From positions 1-63,241 of the forward strand of contig JAIXHQ010000017.1 of the NCBI GenBank assembly GCA_030145715.1: a DNA stretch of 63,241 nt, read 5' to 3'. Numbering within the stretch: position 1 is the first letter of the stretch; the number at the start of each line of letters is the position of its first letter. Positions 18,413 through 27,926 of this stretch are shown here, in pieces. A program made the position numbers and the translations under genes. Under the pieces are notes generated by a model. That model searched no databases, was not told the DNA's origin, and worked only from the letters and a program-made list of their open reading frames with translations. The stretch is from Sphingopyxis sp. (GTDB lineage: Bacteria; Pseudomonadota; Alphaproteobacteria; Sphingomonadales; Sphingomonadaceae).

Positions 18413-19702
18413 TCAGGAAAACATCCCCTTTCGCGGCCCCAGATAGCCGAACAGATACGCGCCCACCTTGCGCATCTGAATTTCCTCCGCGCCTTCGGTG
18501 ATGCGATAGCGGCGGTGGTGGCGATAGATATGTTCGAACGGTTTGTGGCGCGAATAGCCGATGCCGCCATGCACCTGCATCGCGCGGTCGGCGGCTTCGC
18601 AGACGAGGCGGTTCGCCCAGTAATTGCACATGCTGACCTTGTCCGACAGGGTGCGCTCCACCTCTTTGTGCGGGGTGTTGTCCATGTCCCACGCGGTCTT
18701 GCGGATCAGCAGGCGCAGCATTTCGGCCTGTGTCGCCAGTTCGACGAGCGGAAACTGGATCGCCTGATTCCTGGCCAGCGCCTCGCCGAACGGTTTGCGT
18801 GTCCGCGCATATTTCACGCTTTCCTCGATGCAATAGAGGGCCGCGCCCAGCGATGACGCCGCCTGCCGGATGCGGTTCTGATGGACAAAGCTTTGCGCGA
18901 TCGACAGGCCGCCATCGACCGGGCCGAGCCGCGCGCTGTCGGGCACCCACACGTCGGCAAAGGTCATGCGCGGATGGTCGGTCGGCATGTTGAACGTCCA
19001 CATATATTCATCGACCGTCATGCCGGGCGTGCCCGTCGGCACCAGCAGACAGGTGATGCCCCGTGCATCGCCGTCCTGACCGCTGGTGCGGCAAAAGGTC
19101 GCGCAATGGGTGGCGACATGCATCCCCGTGATCCACATCTTGCGCCCGTCGATCCGCCAGCCGTCGATGCCGTCGCGCGCCTGACGCACCGCGCGCGTTT
19201 CCATATGGGTGGCGTCCGATCCATGGTCGGGTTCGGTCAGCCCGAAGGCGGTGCGCCGCTTGCCCTCGAACCCGCCGAGGATGAATTCCTGTTTCTGTTC
19301 CTCGCTGGTCGCGAATTGTTCGAACATTTCGACGAACGGGAAATTGCCGACGATGCTATGTTCGTTCTGCAGATCATTGTGGAGGCCAAGCCCCTTGGCC
19401 GCGAAATGTTCGCGGATCACCGCCATCCACAGATTGCTGCCATCCCTGCCGCCATATTTTTTCGGCGCCGAGAAACGCCAGTGCCCCGCCGCGTCGGCTT
19501 TGCGCGTGGCGGCGCGCAGCAATTGTTCCCATTCGGGGCGCGGCAGCCCCTGATTGTCCCAGTCGGTGCGCGCATGTTCGCGGCGATGGTCGAAAAAGCG
19601 GATATTGTCGTCGGCCAGTTCGAGCGGCCTGATTTCCGCATCGATGAACGCATCCAGTTCGTCCAGATAGGCCTGAAGGTCGGCCGGCATCGCGAAATCC
19701 AT
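18413..19702 (-). CDS. Acyl-CoA dehydrogenase family protein
   Basis: FAD-dependent acyl-CoA dehydrogenase, 429 aa, related to the ACAD10/11-type group. Visible landmarks are AFGLTEPDHGSDATHMETRA (FAD and substrate contacts), WITGMHVATHCATF, RIRQAASSLGAALYCIEES, YARTRKPFGEALARNQAIQF and the C-terminal AMQVHGGIGYSRHKPFEHIYRHHRRYRITEGAEEIQ. The ATG at 19702 follows a strong GGGGAGAG Shine-Dalgarno. It lies 20 nt after a kinase-like gene and probably shares its operon. Electrons would pass to ETF, encoded at 24.5-26.2 kb. Confidence 0.93.
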   Translation of the reverse strand: MDFAMPADLQAYLDELDAFIDAEIRPLELADDNIRFFDHRREHARTDWDNQGLPRPEWEQLLRAATRKADAAGHWRFSAPKKYGGRDGSNLWMAVIREHFAAKGLGLHNDLQNEHSIVGNFPFVEMFEQFATSEEQKQEFILGGFEGKRRTAFGLTEPDHGSDATHMETRAVRQARDGIDGWRIDGRKMWITGMHVATHCATFCRTSGQDGDARGITCLLVPTGTPGMTVDEYMWTFNMPTDHPRMTFADVWVPDSARLGPVDGGLSIAQSFVHQNRIRQAASSLGAALYCIEESVKYARTRKPFGEALARNQAIQFPLVELATQAEMLRLLIRKTAWDMDNTPHKEVERTLSDKVSMCNYWANRLVCEAADRAMQVHGGIGYSRHKPFEHIYRHHRRYRITEGAEEIQMRKVGAYLFGYLGPRKGMFS

Positions 19703-19722
19703 CTTTCTCTCCCCTTTATAAT

Positions 19723-21054
19723 TCAGCCGCCCCATTGATCCCGCGCGCGGGCGAGCGCGGCATATTTGGGGCTGTCGACCGCGCATTTGTCGAGCACGGC
19801 GCGGCGCAGCCCGGCCAGCAGGCCCGGCTGGGCCAGCGTCGCCGTGCCGGTCAGCAGCGCGGCGGCAAGGTCGGCATCCTCGGCGCGCACGGCGGCGTCC
19901 AGATCGCGCAGCACGATGCCCAGCGCGTTGATCGCCACCGCGGCCTCGAACCGCGCATGGCCCTGCGATGCGGGCTTGATCGTGCTTTCGATCCAGTCGC
20001 GCACCGCCTGCACGATCTCGCGGTTCGCCGGTTCGCCAGTCGGCGCGGGCGCGGCGGGGCGCGGTGGCGGCAGGGCGCGGGTACGCTCGGCGGCGGGCGC
20101 TTCCTCTTCCAACAGCCGCACCAGATCCAGTTCCTGTTCGGCCGTGCGGCGACCGACGACGACACGCTCGACCGTAGGGTCGGCGCCGTTCCGCCACGCC
20201 TCCCCCATCTGAAGGCATCCCAGCGCCCACCAGAGGGTGCGATAGACCAGCCAGAAGCGAAAGCGCGCGGGATCGACCGCCGCGCCGCCCGCCGCCTGAT
20301 AGGCCGCGAAATATTCCGACAGGCCGCCAAGGCCGAAGGCGGGATTATCGAGGTGCCCGAAACGCCACACCGTCATGCAGCCAAAGGCCAGATCCTCGTG
20401 CCCGTCGCCAAGATGCGCGAGTTCCCAGTCGAGCACGGCGGCAAGGCCGTCGCCGTCGACCATCACATTGCCCATCCGATAATCGCCATGCACCAGCACG
20501 GGTTCGGCCGCGGCGGGCAGATGATCCTCGCACCAGCGGATCGCCAGCGCGATGACCGGGCGGTCGCCGCCATGCGACAGAAAGCGCGCGCGCAGTTCGG
20601 CCAGCGCCGCGCCCGTGTCCATCGCCGGGATCGCGGCGGGGATGGCGGCGCGCGGGATCGCGTGGATGCGGGCCAGTTCCTGCCCCAGGTCGGTCAGCAG
20701 CGACGGCGGCGGCGCGGCCAATATCCTGGCGGGCGCGACCTCTCCCTCCACCCGCCGCATGACATAGCCGGTGCCCAGCCCATCGGGCGGCGACAGCAGG
20801 CCCACGACCTCTGGCGCCTTGACCCCCGCCGCATGGGCCGCCATGACCAGCGCCGCTTCATCCGCATGGCCATAGGGCCGCCCCGCCATATAATCGGCCG
20901 ACGGCGCCCGCCGCAGGACATAGCCGCCGCCGTTCCAGTCGAACGACCAGCTTTCCATATTCGCGCCGCCCGACAGGCGCTCCAGCCGCGCCATGTCGCC
21001 CGGACCCGCAAGACGCGCCATCGCGGCAGACAGAAGATCGGCGAAATCGGTCAT
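19723..21054 (-). CDS. Phosphotransferase (ACAD10/11 kinase-like) fused to DUF6285-like domain
   Basis: 443-aa protein with two parts. Residues about 1-320 form an aminoglycoside-phosphotransferase/choline-kinase-like fold: FVLRR-type YVLRRAPSADYMAGRPYG, catalytic VLVHGDYRMGNVMVD and AVLDWELAHLGDGHEDLAF. These match the kinase domain found in ACAD10/ACAD11. After a Pro/Ala linker (about 325-345), residues about 350-443 (IVQAVRDWIESTI, ARFEAAVAINALGIVLRDLDA) resemble DUF6285. Usually the two are separate adjacent genes. It directly precedes the acyl-CoA dehydrogenase gene, so a joint role in acyl-CoA or hydroxyacyl-CoA breakdown is inferred. Confidence 0.87.
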   Translation of the reverse strand: MTDFADLLSAAMARLAGPGDMARLERLSGGANMESWSFDWNGGGYVLRRAPSADYMAGRPYGHADEAALVMAAHAAGVKAPEVVGLLSPPDGLGTGYVMRRVEGEVAPARILAAPPPSLLTDLGQELARIHAIPRAAIPAAIPAMDTGAALAELRARFLSHGGDRPVIALAIRWCEDHLPAAAEPVLVHGDYRMGNVMVDGDGLAAVLDWELAHLGDGHEDLAFGCMTVWRFGHLDNPAFGLGGLSEYFAAYQAAGGAAVDPARFRFWLVYRTLWWALGCLQMGEAWRNGADPTVERVVVGRRTAEQELDLVRLLEEEAPAAERTRALPPPRPAAPAPTGEPANREIVQAVRDWIESTIKPASQGHARFEAAVAINALGIVLRDLDAAVRAEDADLAAALLTGTATLAQPGLLAGLRRAVLDKCAVDSPKYAALARARDQWGG

Positions 21055-21125
21055 CGCGCGATGGTGCGGGCTATTGCGACCGAGCGCAAGCCGCCAATCG
21101 CGTCAGGAAAATGGGCGGTCCCACC

Positions 21126-22037
21126 CTACATCTTGAACCGTACCCGGTTCAGATAATAGGATATGACGGGCTTGCCCGCGGCGTCGAGCGCGGGTTGGAA
21201 TTGCGCGCGTTTCATGATGCCCTTGCAAACCGCTTGCTCAAATTCCTCGGGGCGCGTCGATTGCTGGATATGGCAGCTCTTGGCCTTGCCCGCCTCGTCG
21301 ACGATCAGCCGGAAATGGACCAGGCCCTGATAGCCGCTCATCAGCATATTGGACGGGTAATCGCCGCTGTTCAGCCAGCGACCCGGATTGCTGGCCGGGA
21401 TAGCCTTGCGCGACAAGGCACGGTGCGCGGCGACATCGACACCCCAGTCGCGCAACAGCGCGTCGGTACAAGTGGCCAGCGCCGCCATCGGTTTGCCCAT
21501 CGCGCCGATGTCCAACCGGATCGTGGCTTTGCCCGCGATGTCGATTTCCAGCGAGTTCACCAGCGCGTTTCGGGCCGGATCGATGTCGGGCAGCGGTGTC
21601 CCCGGCGGACCGTCTTCGCCTGGTTCCACTTCCCACCGCAGTGACGCTTCCCATATCTCATCCACCCCGGCGACAAGCACCGCCCCATCGATCAGCACCG
21701 CCGGAACGCCCTTGCCGCGCGTCGCCTTATCGAAGGGGCGCCGTTGTTCGCGTTCGTTCGGACCAAAGCGGATGACCGCCATGCGTCTCTCGCCGCGCAC
21801 CTTCACCGGATCGCCCGCCAGCGTCATATATAGCATCGGCCCCGGCTGAAACTTGTCGAGCACCAGCAGGACTTCGTCCTTTCCGGTGCCGAAGGATCGC
21901 ACCATCCGGCAACTGTCAGTGGCATAGTTGAGATTCCATTTCGACGATGGCGCCAGCCGCAGCGGCTCCTTTGCATGAACCGGAAACGCGGCGGCCGCCA
22001 TGGCAAGGCATGAAAGGCCCGTCGTGAAACGCATCAT
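21126..22037 (-). CDS. Periplasmic TonB C-terminal-domain protein
   Basis: 303-aa exported protein with signal peptide MMRFTTGLSCLAMAAAAFPVHA. The last 90 residues (YPSNMLMSGYQGLVHFRLIVDEAGKAKSCHIQQST, FEQAVCKGIMKRAQFQPALDAAGKPVISYYLNRVRF) form a TonB-like C-terminal domain. The N-terminal 200 residues are of unknown type. It lacks the transmembrane anchor and proline-rich region of an energy transducer, so it is more likely a stand-alone periplasmic protein. Such proteins are common in sphingomonads and have no known function. Confidence 0.8.
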   Translation of the reverse strand: MMRFTTGLSCLAMAAAAFPVHAKEPLRLAPSSKWNLNYATDSCRMVRSFGTGKDEVLLVLDKFQPGPMLYMTLAGDPVKVRGERRMAVIRFGPNEREQRRPFDKATRGKGVPAVLIDGAVLVAGVDEIWEASLRWEVEPGEDGPPGTPLPDIDPARNALVNSLEIDIAGKATIRLDIGAMGKPMAALATCTDALLRDWGVDVAAHRALSRKAIPASNPGRWLNSGDYPSNMLMSGYQGLVHFRLIVDEAGKAKSCHIQQSTRPEEFEQAVCKGIMKRAQFQPALDAAGKPVISYYLNRVRFKM

Positions 22038-22106
22038 GTCATCCCCCCGGAATATTCAGGATGATGAGATTAGGATGAAATCATGTTGTGGCAAGTCGCT
22101 GAATCT

Positions 22107-23096
22107 TCACAGCCGCCCGTAGGAGCGATAATCTTCGACATGCATATTGGGTCGGCGAAAGCTGGTGAAGCTCATGCTGGCGGAAAGGTCCATCGCCTCC
22201 ACCTGATGCCACCAGCCGACGGGCAGGAAAATCGCTTCGCCCGGCCCGATGATGGTTTCGAGGATCGGCGGCACGCCCGCATCGCCGTCACCCGCGGGCA
22301 GCGGATCATTGCCCCAGTCGGAAAAGCAATGGCTGCTGTTGCGCATACGCGCAAAGGCCCAGGGCGGCGCCATCCGCACCCGCTTGCGGCCCATGACCTG
22401 AACCAGCAGATTGTTGGTCAGGTCGTGGTGCCAGGGGGTAAGCGTCCCGCGCGGTCCGAGCCAGAAAAAGCCGTCGCCGTCCCGCGAATCGAGCAGGGCG
22501 ATCGGCGCCATGTCCTGCCACAGCGGCGCCAGGGCCGCGGCGTTGGCGCCGCTGTTATAGGCGGTAAGATAGACGTCGTTGCTGGCCGCGTCCGCCCGCA
22601 GCCAGTCGATGAGTTCGCCGAAACGCACCGACCGGCGGTGGTCGTCCTTTGCCAGTTCATAATCGGGATCGCGTTCACGGCCAACCTGCGCCTCGACGAC
22701 GGCGTCCCCCGCGACATCGGCGAAATGGTCGAGCGACCAGCGCGTCAGTGCCGGCCAGTGATCGATCAGCCCGATCAGCCGAGCGGGCCGGTTGATGTCG
22801 TAATGAAGGCGATAAAAGGCGTCGGGATCGGGCGCCTCGATCGTATCGAGGGCAAAGCCGCCATCGGCTTCACGCGCCAGCCGCTCCTGATTGGCGAACA
22901 GCCAGCCCTGTTTCGCGATCCGCGCCGCCTGTCGGCGCAGCATCGCCGCCATCGGATCCCGGGCCAGCCGGTCGATTTCATATTTTGCCGCGCCGGCCGA
23001 CACGCCCGCCGCCGCCAGCCGCGCGTGGAGCGCCGCGTCGTCGTCTCCGGCGGCAAGGCCTTCGGCGATCAACGCCCGCTTGTCGAAATGGGCCAT
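22107..23096 (-). CDS. Cupin-like (JmjC/Cupin_8) Fe(II)/2-oxoglutarate-dependent oxygenase-like protein
   Basis: 329-aa protein. Residues about 100-320 form a JmjC/Cupin_8 domain (YDINRPARLIGLIDHWPALTRW, VYLTAYNSG). The iron ligands are visible as TPWHHDLTNN (His223-x-Asp225) and GWWHQVEAMD (His297). The domain ends in LSASMSFTSFRRPN. Members act as hydroxylases of proteins or small molecules, but no substrate is readable here. In sphingomonads such genes often sit beside TonB receptors; here it stands between the TonB-domain gene and DUF389. Confidence 0.85.
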   Translation of the reverse strand: MAHFDKRALIAEGLAAGDDDAALHARLAAAGVSAGAAKYEIDRLARDPMAAMLRRQAARIAKQGWLFANQERLAREADGGFALDTIEAPDPDAFYRLHYDINRPARLIGLIDHWPALTRWSLDHFADVAGDAVVEAQVGRERDPDYELAKDDHRRSVRFGELIDWLRADAASNDVYLTAYNSGANAAALAPLWQDMAPIALLDSRDGDGFFWLGPRGTLTPWHHDLTNNLLVQVMGRKRVRMAPPWAFARMRNSSHCFSDWGNDPLPAGDGDAGVPPILETIIGPGEAIFLPVGWWHQVEAMDLSASMSFTSFRRPNMHVEDYRSYGRL

Positions 23097-23170
23097 GCAG
23101 ACTCTCCTTATGCTCGCTCAAGGCCATGCCGATGACCGATCGATGACAATCGCCCGCCCCCGCGACAGCG

Positions 23171-24505
23171 CTATTCGTCGGCGGCGGGAGCGGGTGCGGT
23201 CAGGCTGCCGTTCTGGACCAGCCAGCGTGGATAGGCCGCCTGAACCGACGCCATGATGCGGTCGATCGCGGCGGCCACCCGGTCGCCCTCTGCCGCGCGG
23301 TCGCGCTGGACGACGATATGGCGCGCCTGCGCATCGATCAGCACGCGATCGCGCGGGACCAGATCGCCGACGGTCAGCGCGGCCAGCATCGCCCGGCTTT
23401 CCTCGTCACGCTGTTCGAGCCGCGCGATCCGGCCGCTCAACCGTTCCTCTAGCTGGGCCGCGGCGTTGGTCTGTTTGCGCAGTTGCGCAAGGTTGACGTG
23501 GACATTGCGGTCGAGGTCGCCGCGCACCCTGGCCGCCAGTCGCTGGTTGAGCTGCGCCGCATAGCCGTCGACCAGCACGACCCCGTCGATGGCGATCGCG
23601 TCGCCTTCGAGCCGCACGTTGAGGCTGTCGATCTGGTCGCCTTCCGCCAGCAGCTTGCGAAGTTCGGCCTGGACCGCCGTGCGCGCCCGCACTTCGCGAA
23701 CGATATTGTTGAACGACACCGCGAGCGGGATCGACAGGACGCCCAGCGTCGCAAATATGCCCACGACCTGCAACGCGGTGTGCTGGGGCGTCAGCGACGG
23801 CCCGAATTTGTTGAGCCGCGCGACGATCGTCACCGAAAAGGCGATGGCGAGCGTGTTGGTCAGGAACAGCAATCCGCCGCCCATCGCAAAATCCGGGCGC
23901 CCGGTGACAAGGCCGAAGGCGACGGTCGAAAGCGGTGGAAGCAGCGCGGTGGCGATGGCGACGCCGACCATCACCCCCGACAATTTCCGCAGGATCGCAT
24001 AGACGCCCGCGATCCCGCCGATCACCGCGACACCAAGGTCGATCAGCGTCGGTTGGGTCCGCGCCCGGATTTCCGGCGTCACATCCTTGATCGGCGACAG
24101 CCAGATGATGAGCGCGGCGACGATGATCGCCACGAGCGCCCCCACCCCCAGCGTGACGAGCGAGCGTTTGAGAAGATTGCTTTCGATCGTCGCGAGGCCA
24201 AAGCCGATGCCCATGATCGGGCCGAGCAACGGCGACACCAGCATCGCGCCGATCACGACCGGCGCCGAGCTTTGCAACAGGCCGAGCGTGGCGATCGCGG
24301 TCGCCATGACGAGGAGCAGCAGGAATTTGGTGTCGAGCCGCGCATCGCGCGCCACGCTCGCCAATATCGACGAGCGGCCGTGGGTGTCCTCCACGGCCGC
24401 TTCGTCATTCCGGTCGGGATCGGATGGCCCCCGCGCCGCCCGGCGACCGCCCGCGTTGAACGGGGCATCGCCAAGGCCTGGCACGCCGGGATGATCGCCG
24501 GTCAC
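23171..24505 (-). CDS. DUF389 (TIGR00341) membrane protein
   Basis: 444-aa protein with six or more membrane helices in the first 270 residues: FLLLLVMATAIATLGLLQSSAPVVIGAMLVSPLLGP, VGALVAIIVAALIIWLS, LGVAVIGGIAGVYAIL and VGVAIATALLPPLSTVAFGL. A C-terminal soluble region follows with about 60 residues of coiled-coil-like sequence. The SSAPVVIGAMLVSPLLGPIMG motif defines DUF389, whose function is unknown. The start lies 3 nt after the etfA stop, so it may be co-transcribed with etfBA. Confidence 0.88.
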   Translation of the reverse strand: MTGDHPGVPGLGDAPFNAGGRRAARGPSDPDRNDEAAVEDTHGRSSILASVARDARLDTKFLLLLVMATAIATLGLLQSSAPVVIGAMLVSPLLGPIMGIGFGLATIESNLLKRSLVTLGVGALVAIIVAALIIWLSPIKDVTPEIRARTQPTLIDLGVAVIGGIAGVYAILRKLSGVMVGVAIATALLPPLSTVAFGLVTGRPDFAMGGGLLFLTNTLAIAFSVTIVARLNKFGPSLTPQHTALQVVGIFATLGVLSIPLAVSFNNIVREVRARTAVQAELRKLLAEGDQIDSLNVRLEGDAIAIDGVVLVDGYAAQLNQRLAARVRGDLDRNVHVNLAQLRKQTNAAAQLEERLSGRIARLEQRDEESRAMLAALTVGDLVPRDRVLIDAQARHIVVQRDRAAEGDRVAAAIDRIMASVQAAYPRWLVQNGSLTAPAPAADE

Positions 24506-24508
24506 GGA

Positions 24509-25438
24509 TCAGATCTTGCCGGTCAGCTCCGGCACGGCATTGAACAGATCGGCGACAAGGCCGAAGTCCGCGACCTGAAAGATCGGGGCGTCCTCGTCCT
24601 TGTTGATCGCGACGATGGTCTTGCTGTCCTTCATCCCCGCAAGATGCTGGATCGCGCCCGAAATGCCGATCGCGAAATAGACTTCCGGGGCGACGATCTT
24701 GCCGGTCTGGCCGACCTGATAGTCGTTGGGGACATAGCCCGCGTCGACCGCGGCGCGGCTGGCACCGAGCGCGGCGTTCAGCTTGTCGGCCAGCGGGACG
24801 ACGACTTCCTGATATTTCTCGCTCGACCCCAGCGCGCGGCCACCCGACACGATGATCTTTGCCGAGGTGAGTTCGGGACGATCCTGCTTGGCGATTTCGG
24901 CGCCGACGAAGCTGGAGATACCGGCATCGCTGCCCGCGCCCACGGCTTCGACGCTGCCCGAACCGCCGGTTGCCGCCGCCTTGTCAAAGGCGGTGCCGCG
25001 AACGGTCAGGACCAGTTTCGCATCCGACGATTCGACGGTCGCGATCGCATTGCCCGCATAGATCGGGCGGGTGAAGGTCTTTGGCCCTTCGACCGACAGA
25101 ATTTCCGAAATCTGCATCACGTCGAGCAGCGCGGCGACGCGCGGCGCGATATTCTTACCCGTGGTCGTTGCGGGCGCGACGAAAGCGTCATGCGACGCCA
25201 TCAGATCGACGATCAGCGGCGCGATATTTTCGGGCAGGTTGTGACCGAACGCGGCATTGTCGGCGACATGCACCTTGCCGACACCGGCGATCCCGGCAGC
25301 TGCCTTGGCCACGCCATCGACGCCCGAACCGGCGACCAGCAGATGGACTTCGCCCAGCTTTGCAGCAGCGGTGACCGCGGCGAGCGTGGCGTCCTTGACG
25401 GCGGCGCCGTCATGTTCGACCCAAACCAGAGTTTTCAT
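24509..25438 (-). CDS. etfA: Electron transfer flavoprotein alpha subunit
   Basis: FAD-carrying alpha subunit of ETF, which collects electrons from acyl-CoA and other dehydrogenases and passes them to ETF-quinone oxidoreductase. The 309-aa product begins [17 protein letters not shown]. Its C-terminal FAD domain contains [63 protein letters not shown] and [20 protein letters not shown]. Its ATG overlaps the etfB stop (ATGA), giving a coupled etfB-etfA pair. Confidence 0.97.
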   Translation of the reverse strand: MKTLVWVEHDGAAVKDATLAAVTAAAKLGEVHLLVAGSGVDGVAKAAAGIAGVGKVHVADNAAFGHNLPENIAPLIVDLMASHDAFVAPATTTGKNIAPRVAALLDVMQISEILSVEGPKTFTRPIYAGNAIATVESSDAKLVLTVRGTAFDKAAATGGSGSVEAVGAGSDAGISSFVGAEIAKQDRPELTSAKIIVSGGRALGSSEKYQEVVVPLADKLNAALGASRAAVDAGYVPNDYQVGQTGKIVAPEVYFAIGISGAIQHLAGMKDSKTIVAINKDEDAPIFQVADFGLVADLFNAVPELTGKI

Positions 25439-26184
25439 GAATGCACTCCCATCGCCTTCAGCTTGGCAACCAGTTCATCGACGTCGGCAACCTTGACCCC
25501 GGCCGAGCGGACGGGCGGTTCCGAAACCTTGACCGTCTTGACGCGCGGCGCGGTGTCGACGCCATAATCGGCGGGCGACTTGGTATCGAGCGGCTTTGCC
25601 TTTGCCTTCATGATGTTCGGCAGCGAGGCATAGCGCGGTTCGTTCAGGCGCAGGTCGGTGGTGACGATCGCGGGAAGCTTGAGCTTGACCGTTTCGAGGC
25701 CGCCATCGACCTCGCGGGTGACGCTGACATGATCGCCATCGACCGCCACGGCGCTGGCGAACGTGCCCTGCGCCCAGCCGGTGAGCGCGGCGAGCATCTG
25801 GCCGGTCTGGTTGTTGTCGCCGTCGATCGCCTGCTTGCCCAGGATGACAAGGCCGGGCTGTTCAGCATCGGCAATCGCCTTGAAGATCTTGGCGAGCGCG
25901 AGCGGTTCGACGTCATCGTCGGTCTGGACCAGGATCGCGCGGTCGGCGCCCATCGCAAGCGCGGTGCGCAGCGTTTCCTGCGCCTTTGCCGGGCCGACGG
26001 ACACGGCGACGATTTCGGTCGCCACGCCCTTTTCCTTCAGGCGGATCGCTTCTTCGACGCCGATTTCGTCAAACGGGTTCATCGACATCTTGACGTTGGC
26101 GAGATCGACGCCGGTGCCGTCGGCCTTGACCCGCGGCTTGACGTTATAATCGAGCACCCGCTTTACGGGGACGAGGATTTTCAT
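25435..26184 (-). CDS. etfB: Electron transfer flavoprotein beta subunit
   Basis: AMP-binding beta subunit of ETF, 249 aa. Landmarks are [102 protein letters not shown] and the ETF-recognition region at the C-terminus. The ATG at 26184 is preceded by a GAGGAG Shine-Dalgarno. A conspicuous inverted repeat about 50 nt upstream probably controls the etfBA operon. Confidence 0.97.
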   Translation of the reverse strand: MKILVPVKRVLDYNVKPRVKADGTGVDLANVKMSMNPFDEIGVEEAIRLKEKGVATEIVAVSVGPAKAQETLRTALAMGADRAILVQTDDDVEPLALAKIFKAIADAEQPGLVILGKQAIDGDNNQTGQMLAALTGWAQGTFASAVAVDGDHVSVTREVDGGLETVKLKLPAIVTTDLRLNEPRYASLPNIMKAKAKPLDTKSPADYGVDTAPRVKTVKVSEPPVRSAGVKVADVDELVAKLKAMGVHS

Positions 26185-26233
26185 AGCTTTTAAAGCTCCT
26201 CTCGAAAAATTGTGCACCGCGCCATAATTGGCG

Positions 26234-26249
26234 TTTACGTAAACGTCAA
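26234..26249. promoter_or_regulatory. Candidate LiuR-like operator upstream of etfBA
   Basis: The sequence TTTACGTAAACGTCAA is an imperfect inverted repeat (TTTACGT-AA-ACGTCAA). It contains a perfect 14-bp palindrome at 26232-26245. It lies about 50 nt upstream of the etfB start. TT(T/G)ACGT dyads of this type are known as sites of MerR-family LiuR regulators of branched-chain and acyl-CoA catabolism. The assignment is inferred from motif and target only. Confidence 0.5.
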
Positions 26250-26264
26250 CCTGCGGCCCGAAAC

Positions 26265-26290
26265 TCCTCTCCCGCGCTGGCGGGAGAGGA
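26265..26290 (-). terminator. Rho-independent-like terminator after sucC
   Basis: A GC-rich hairpin of 11 bp (26265-26275 with 26280-26290) and a 4-nt loop lies 7 nt after the sucC stop. On the minus strand it is followed by only a short T run (GTTTCGG). The position fits a terminator for sucC. Confidence 0.6.
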
Positions 26291-26296
26291 ATATTG

Positions 26297-27505
26297 TCAC
26301 GCGGCCTTGTTGACCTCTGCGACGATCTTCTTCGCGGCGTCGCCCAGGTCGTTGGCGGCGACGATCGGCAGGCCCGAATTGGCGAGGATGTCCTTGCCCT
26401 GCTGGACATTGGTGCCTTCGAGGCGGACGACCAGCGGAACCGACAGATTCACTTCCTTCGCCGCCGCGACGATGCCGTCGGCGATGATGTCGCATTTCAT
26501 GATGCCGCCAAAGATGTTGACGAGGATGCCCTTTACGGCGGGGTCCTTGAGGATGATCTTGAACGCCGCGGTCACCTTTTCCTTGCTGGCGCCGCCGCCG
26601 ACATCGAGGAAGTTGGCCGGAAATTCGCCGTTCAGCTTGATGATGTCCATCGTCGCCATCGCGAGGCCGGCGCCGTTGACCATGCAGCCGATATTGCCGT
26701 CCAGCTTGATATAGGCGAGGTCATATTCCGACGCCTCGACCTCTGCCGGGTCTTCCTCGGTCAGGTCGCGCAGTTCGGCAATATCCTTGTGACGGAACAT
26801 CGCATTGCCGTCGAAACCGACCTTGGCATCGAGGACGAGCAGTTCGTCGCCGTTCGCGCCTTCGCAGACGGCCAGCGGGTTGATTTCAATCTGTTCGGCA
26901 TCGGTCGCGAGGAACGCGCTGTAAAGGCCGGCGAGCACCTTTGCCGCCTGCTTGGCAAGGTCGCCCGACAGGCCGAGCGCCGCGGCGACGCTGCGCCCAT
27001 GGTGCGGCTGAAGGCCGGTCGCCGGGTCGATGGTGATCGTGTGAATCTTGTCCGGCGTGTTGTGCGCGACGGTTTCGATGTCCATGCCGCCCTCTGTCGA
27101 GGCGACGACCGCGATGCGGCTGGTGGCGCGATCGACGAGCAGCGCGAGATAGAATTCCTGCTTAATGTCGGCGCCGTCGGTGATGTACAGGCGGTTGACC
27201 TGCTTGCCCGCGTCGCCGGTCTGGATCGTCACCAGCGTGTTGCCGAGCATGTCCTTGGCATGGGCTTCGACCTCTTCGATCGTCTTGGCGAGACGGACGC
27301 CGCCCTTGGCATCGGGGCTGAGTTCCTTGAACTTGCCCTTGCCGCGGCCACCCGCATGGATTTGCGATTTCACGACATAAAGCGGTCCGGGGAGTTGCTT
27401 TGCCGCGGCCACGGCTTCCTCGACGCTCATCGCCGCAATGCCCTTGGGGATCGCGACGCCAAATTTCGCGAGCAGTTCTTTCGCCTGATATTCGTGGATG
27501 TTCAT
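26297..27505 (-). CDS. sucC: Succinate-CoA ligase (ADP-forming) beta subunit
   Basis: Beta subunit of succinyl-CoA synthetase, the substrate-level phosphorylation step of the TCA cycle. The 402-aa product begins [22 protein letters not shown] and has an ATP-grasp domain ([17 protein letters not shown]). It then shows [20 protein letters not shown] and the C-terminal CoA-ligase-fold segment [36 protein letters not shown]. The start at ATG 27505 matches family length. The partner sucD is not adjacent, which is unusual compared with the common sucCD arrangement. Confidence 0.97.
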   Translation of the reverse strand: MNIHEYQAKELLAKFGVAIPKGIAAMSVEEAVAAAKQLPGPLYVVKSQIHAGGRGKGKFKELSPDAKGGVRLAKTIEEVEAHAKDMLGNTLVTIQTGDAGKQVNRLYITDGADIKQEFYLALLVDRATSRIAVVASTEGGMDIETVAHNTPDKIHTITIDPATGLQPHHGRSVAAALGLSGDLAKQAAKVLAGLYSAFLATDAEQIEINPLAVCEGANGDELLVLDAKVGFDGNAMFRHKDIAELRDLTEEDPAEVEASEYDLAYIKLDGNIGCMVNGAGLAMATMDIIKLNGEFPANFLDVGGGASKEKVTAAFKIILKDPAVKGILVNIFGGIMKCDIIADGIVAAAKEVNLSVPLVVRLEGTNVQQGKDILANSGLPIVAANDLGDAAKKIVAEVNKAA

Positions 27506-27610
27506 GAGGTCTGCCGGGCCTTTCGACTCTGGAGAGGGGAGATGATCGGCGCCGCCTAAGCACAAGTTCGGCGGTAATGCCACCCCCGAGGCGGCGAGAG
27601 GATTTCTTGC

Positions 27611-27922
27611 CTAGCTGAAAGCACAAACCGCGGCGGAGCTGGTCGAGACCGTCAAAATCTCTGGATCCTTCAGCGCGCGGACCTTGCGCAGGAACTGCTG
27701 GAGCGTCAGGTCGGTGATCCGCTTGTCCTTGAGACTGCCAAGCGCCGACAGGCGGCGAAGCTGGAGCAGCGACAGGCGATCGACCATCCGTTCGGCCATG
27801 CACGCCGACATCGCCTTTGACAGGCCCGCCTCGTTCAGCCCGGTGCGCAGCCGCGCCTCCGGCGTCGCGCAGGCGGCCAGCGCCAGGGGAAGCAGCAACA
27901 GCGGAACGGCAGCAAGTTTCAT
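27611..27922 (-). CDS. Small predicted lipoprotein
   Basis: 103-aa exported lipoprotein with signal MKLAAVPLLLLPLALAAC, where Cys18 is the lipidation site. The mature helical segment holds CMAERMVDRLSLLQLRRLSAL. I do not recognise a named family beyond sphingomonad hypothetical proteins. The ATG at 27922 lies 4 nt after the stop of the beta-lactamase-like gene, so the two are coupled and may work at the same envelope site. Confidence 0.75.
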   Translation of the reverse strand: MKLAAVPLLLLPLALAACATPEARLRTGLNEAGLSKAMSACMAERMVDRLSLLQLRRLSALGSLKDKRITDLTLQQFLRKVRALKDPEILTVSTSSAAVCAFS

Positions 27923-27926
27923 CGTC

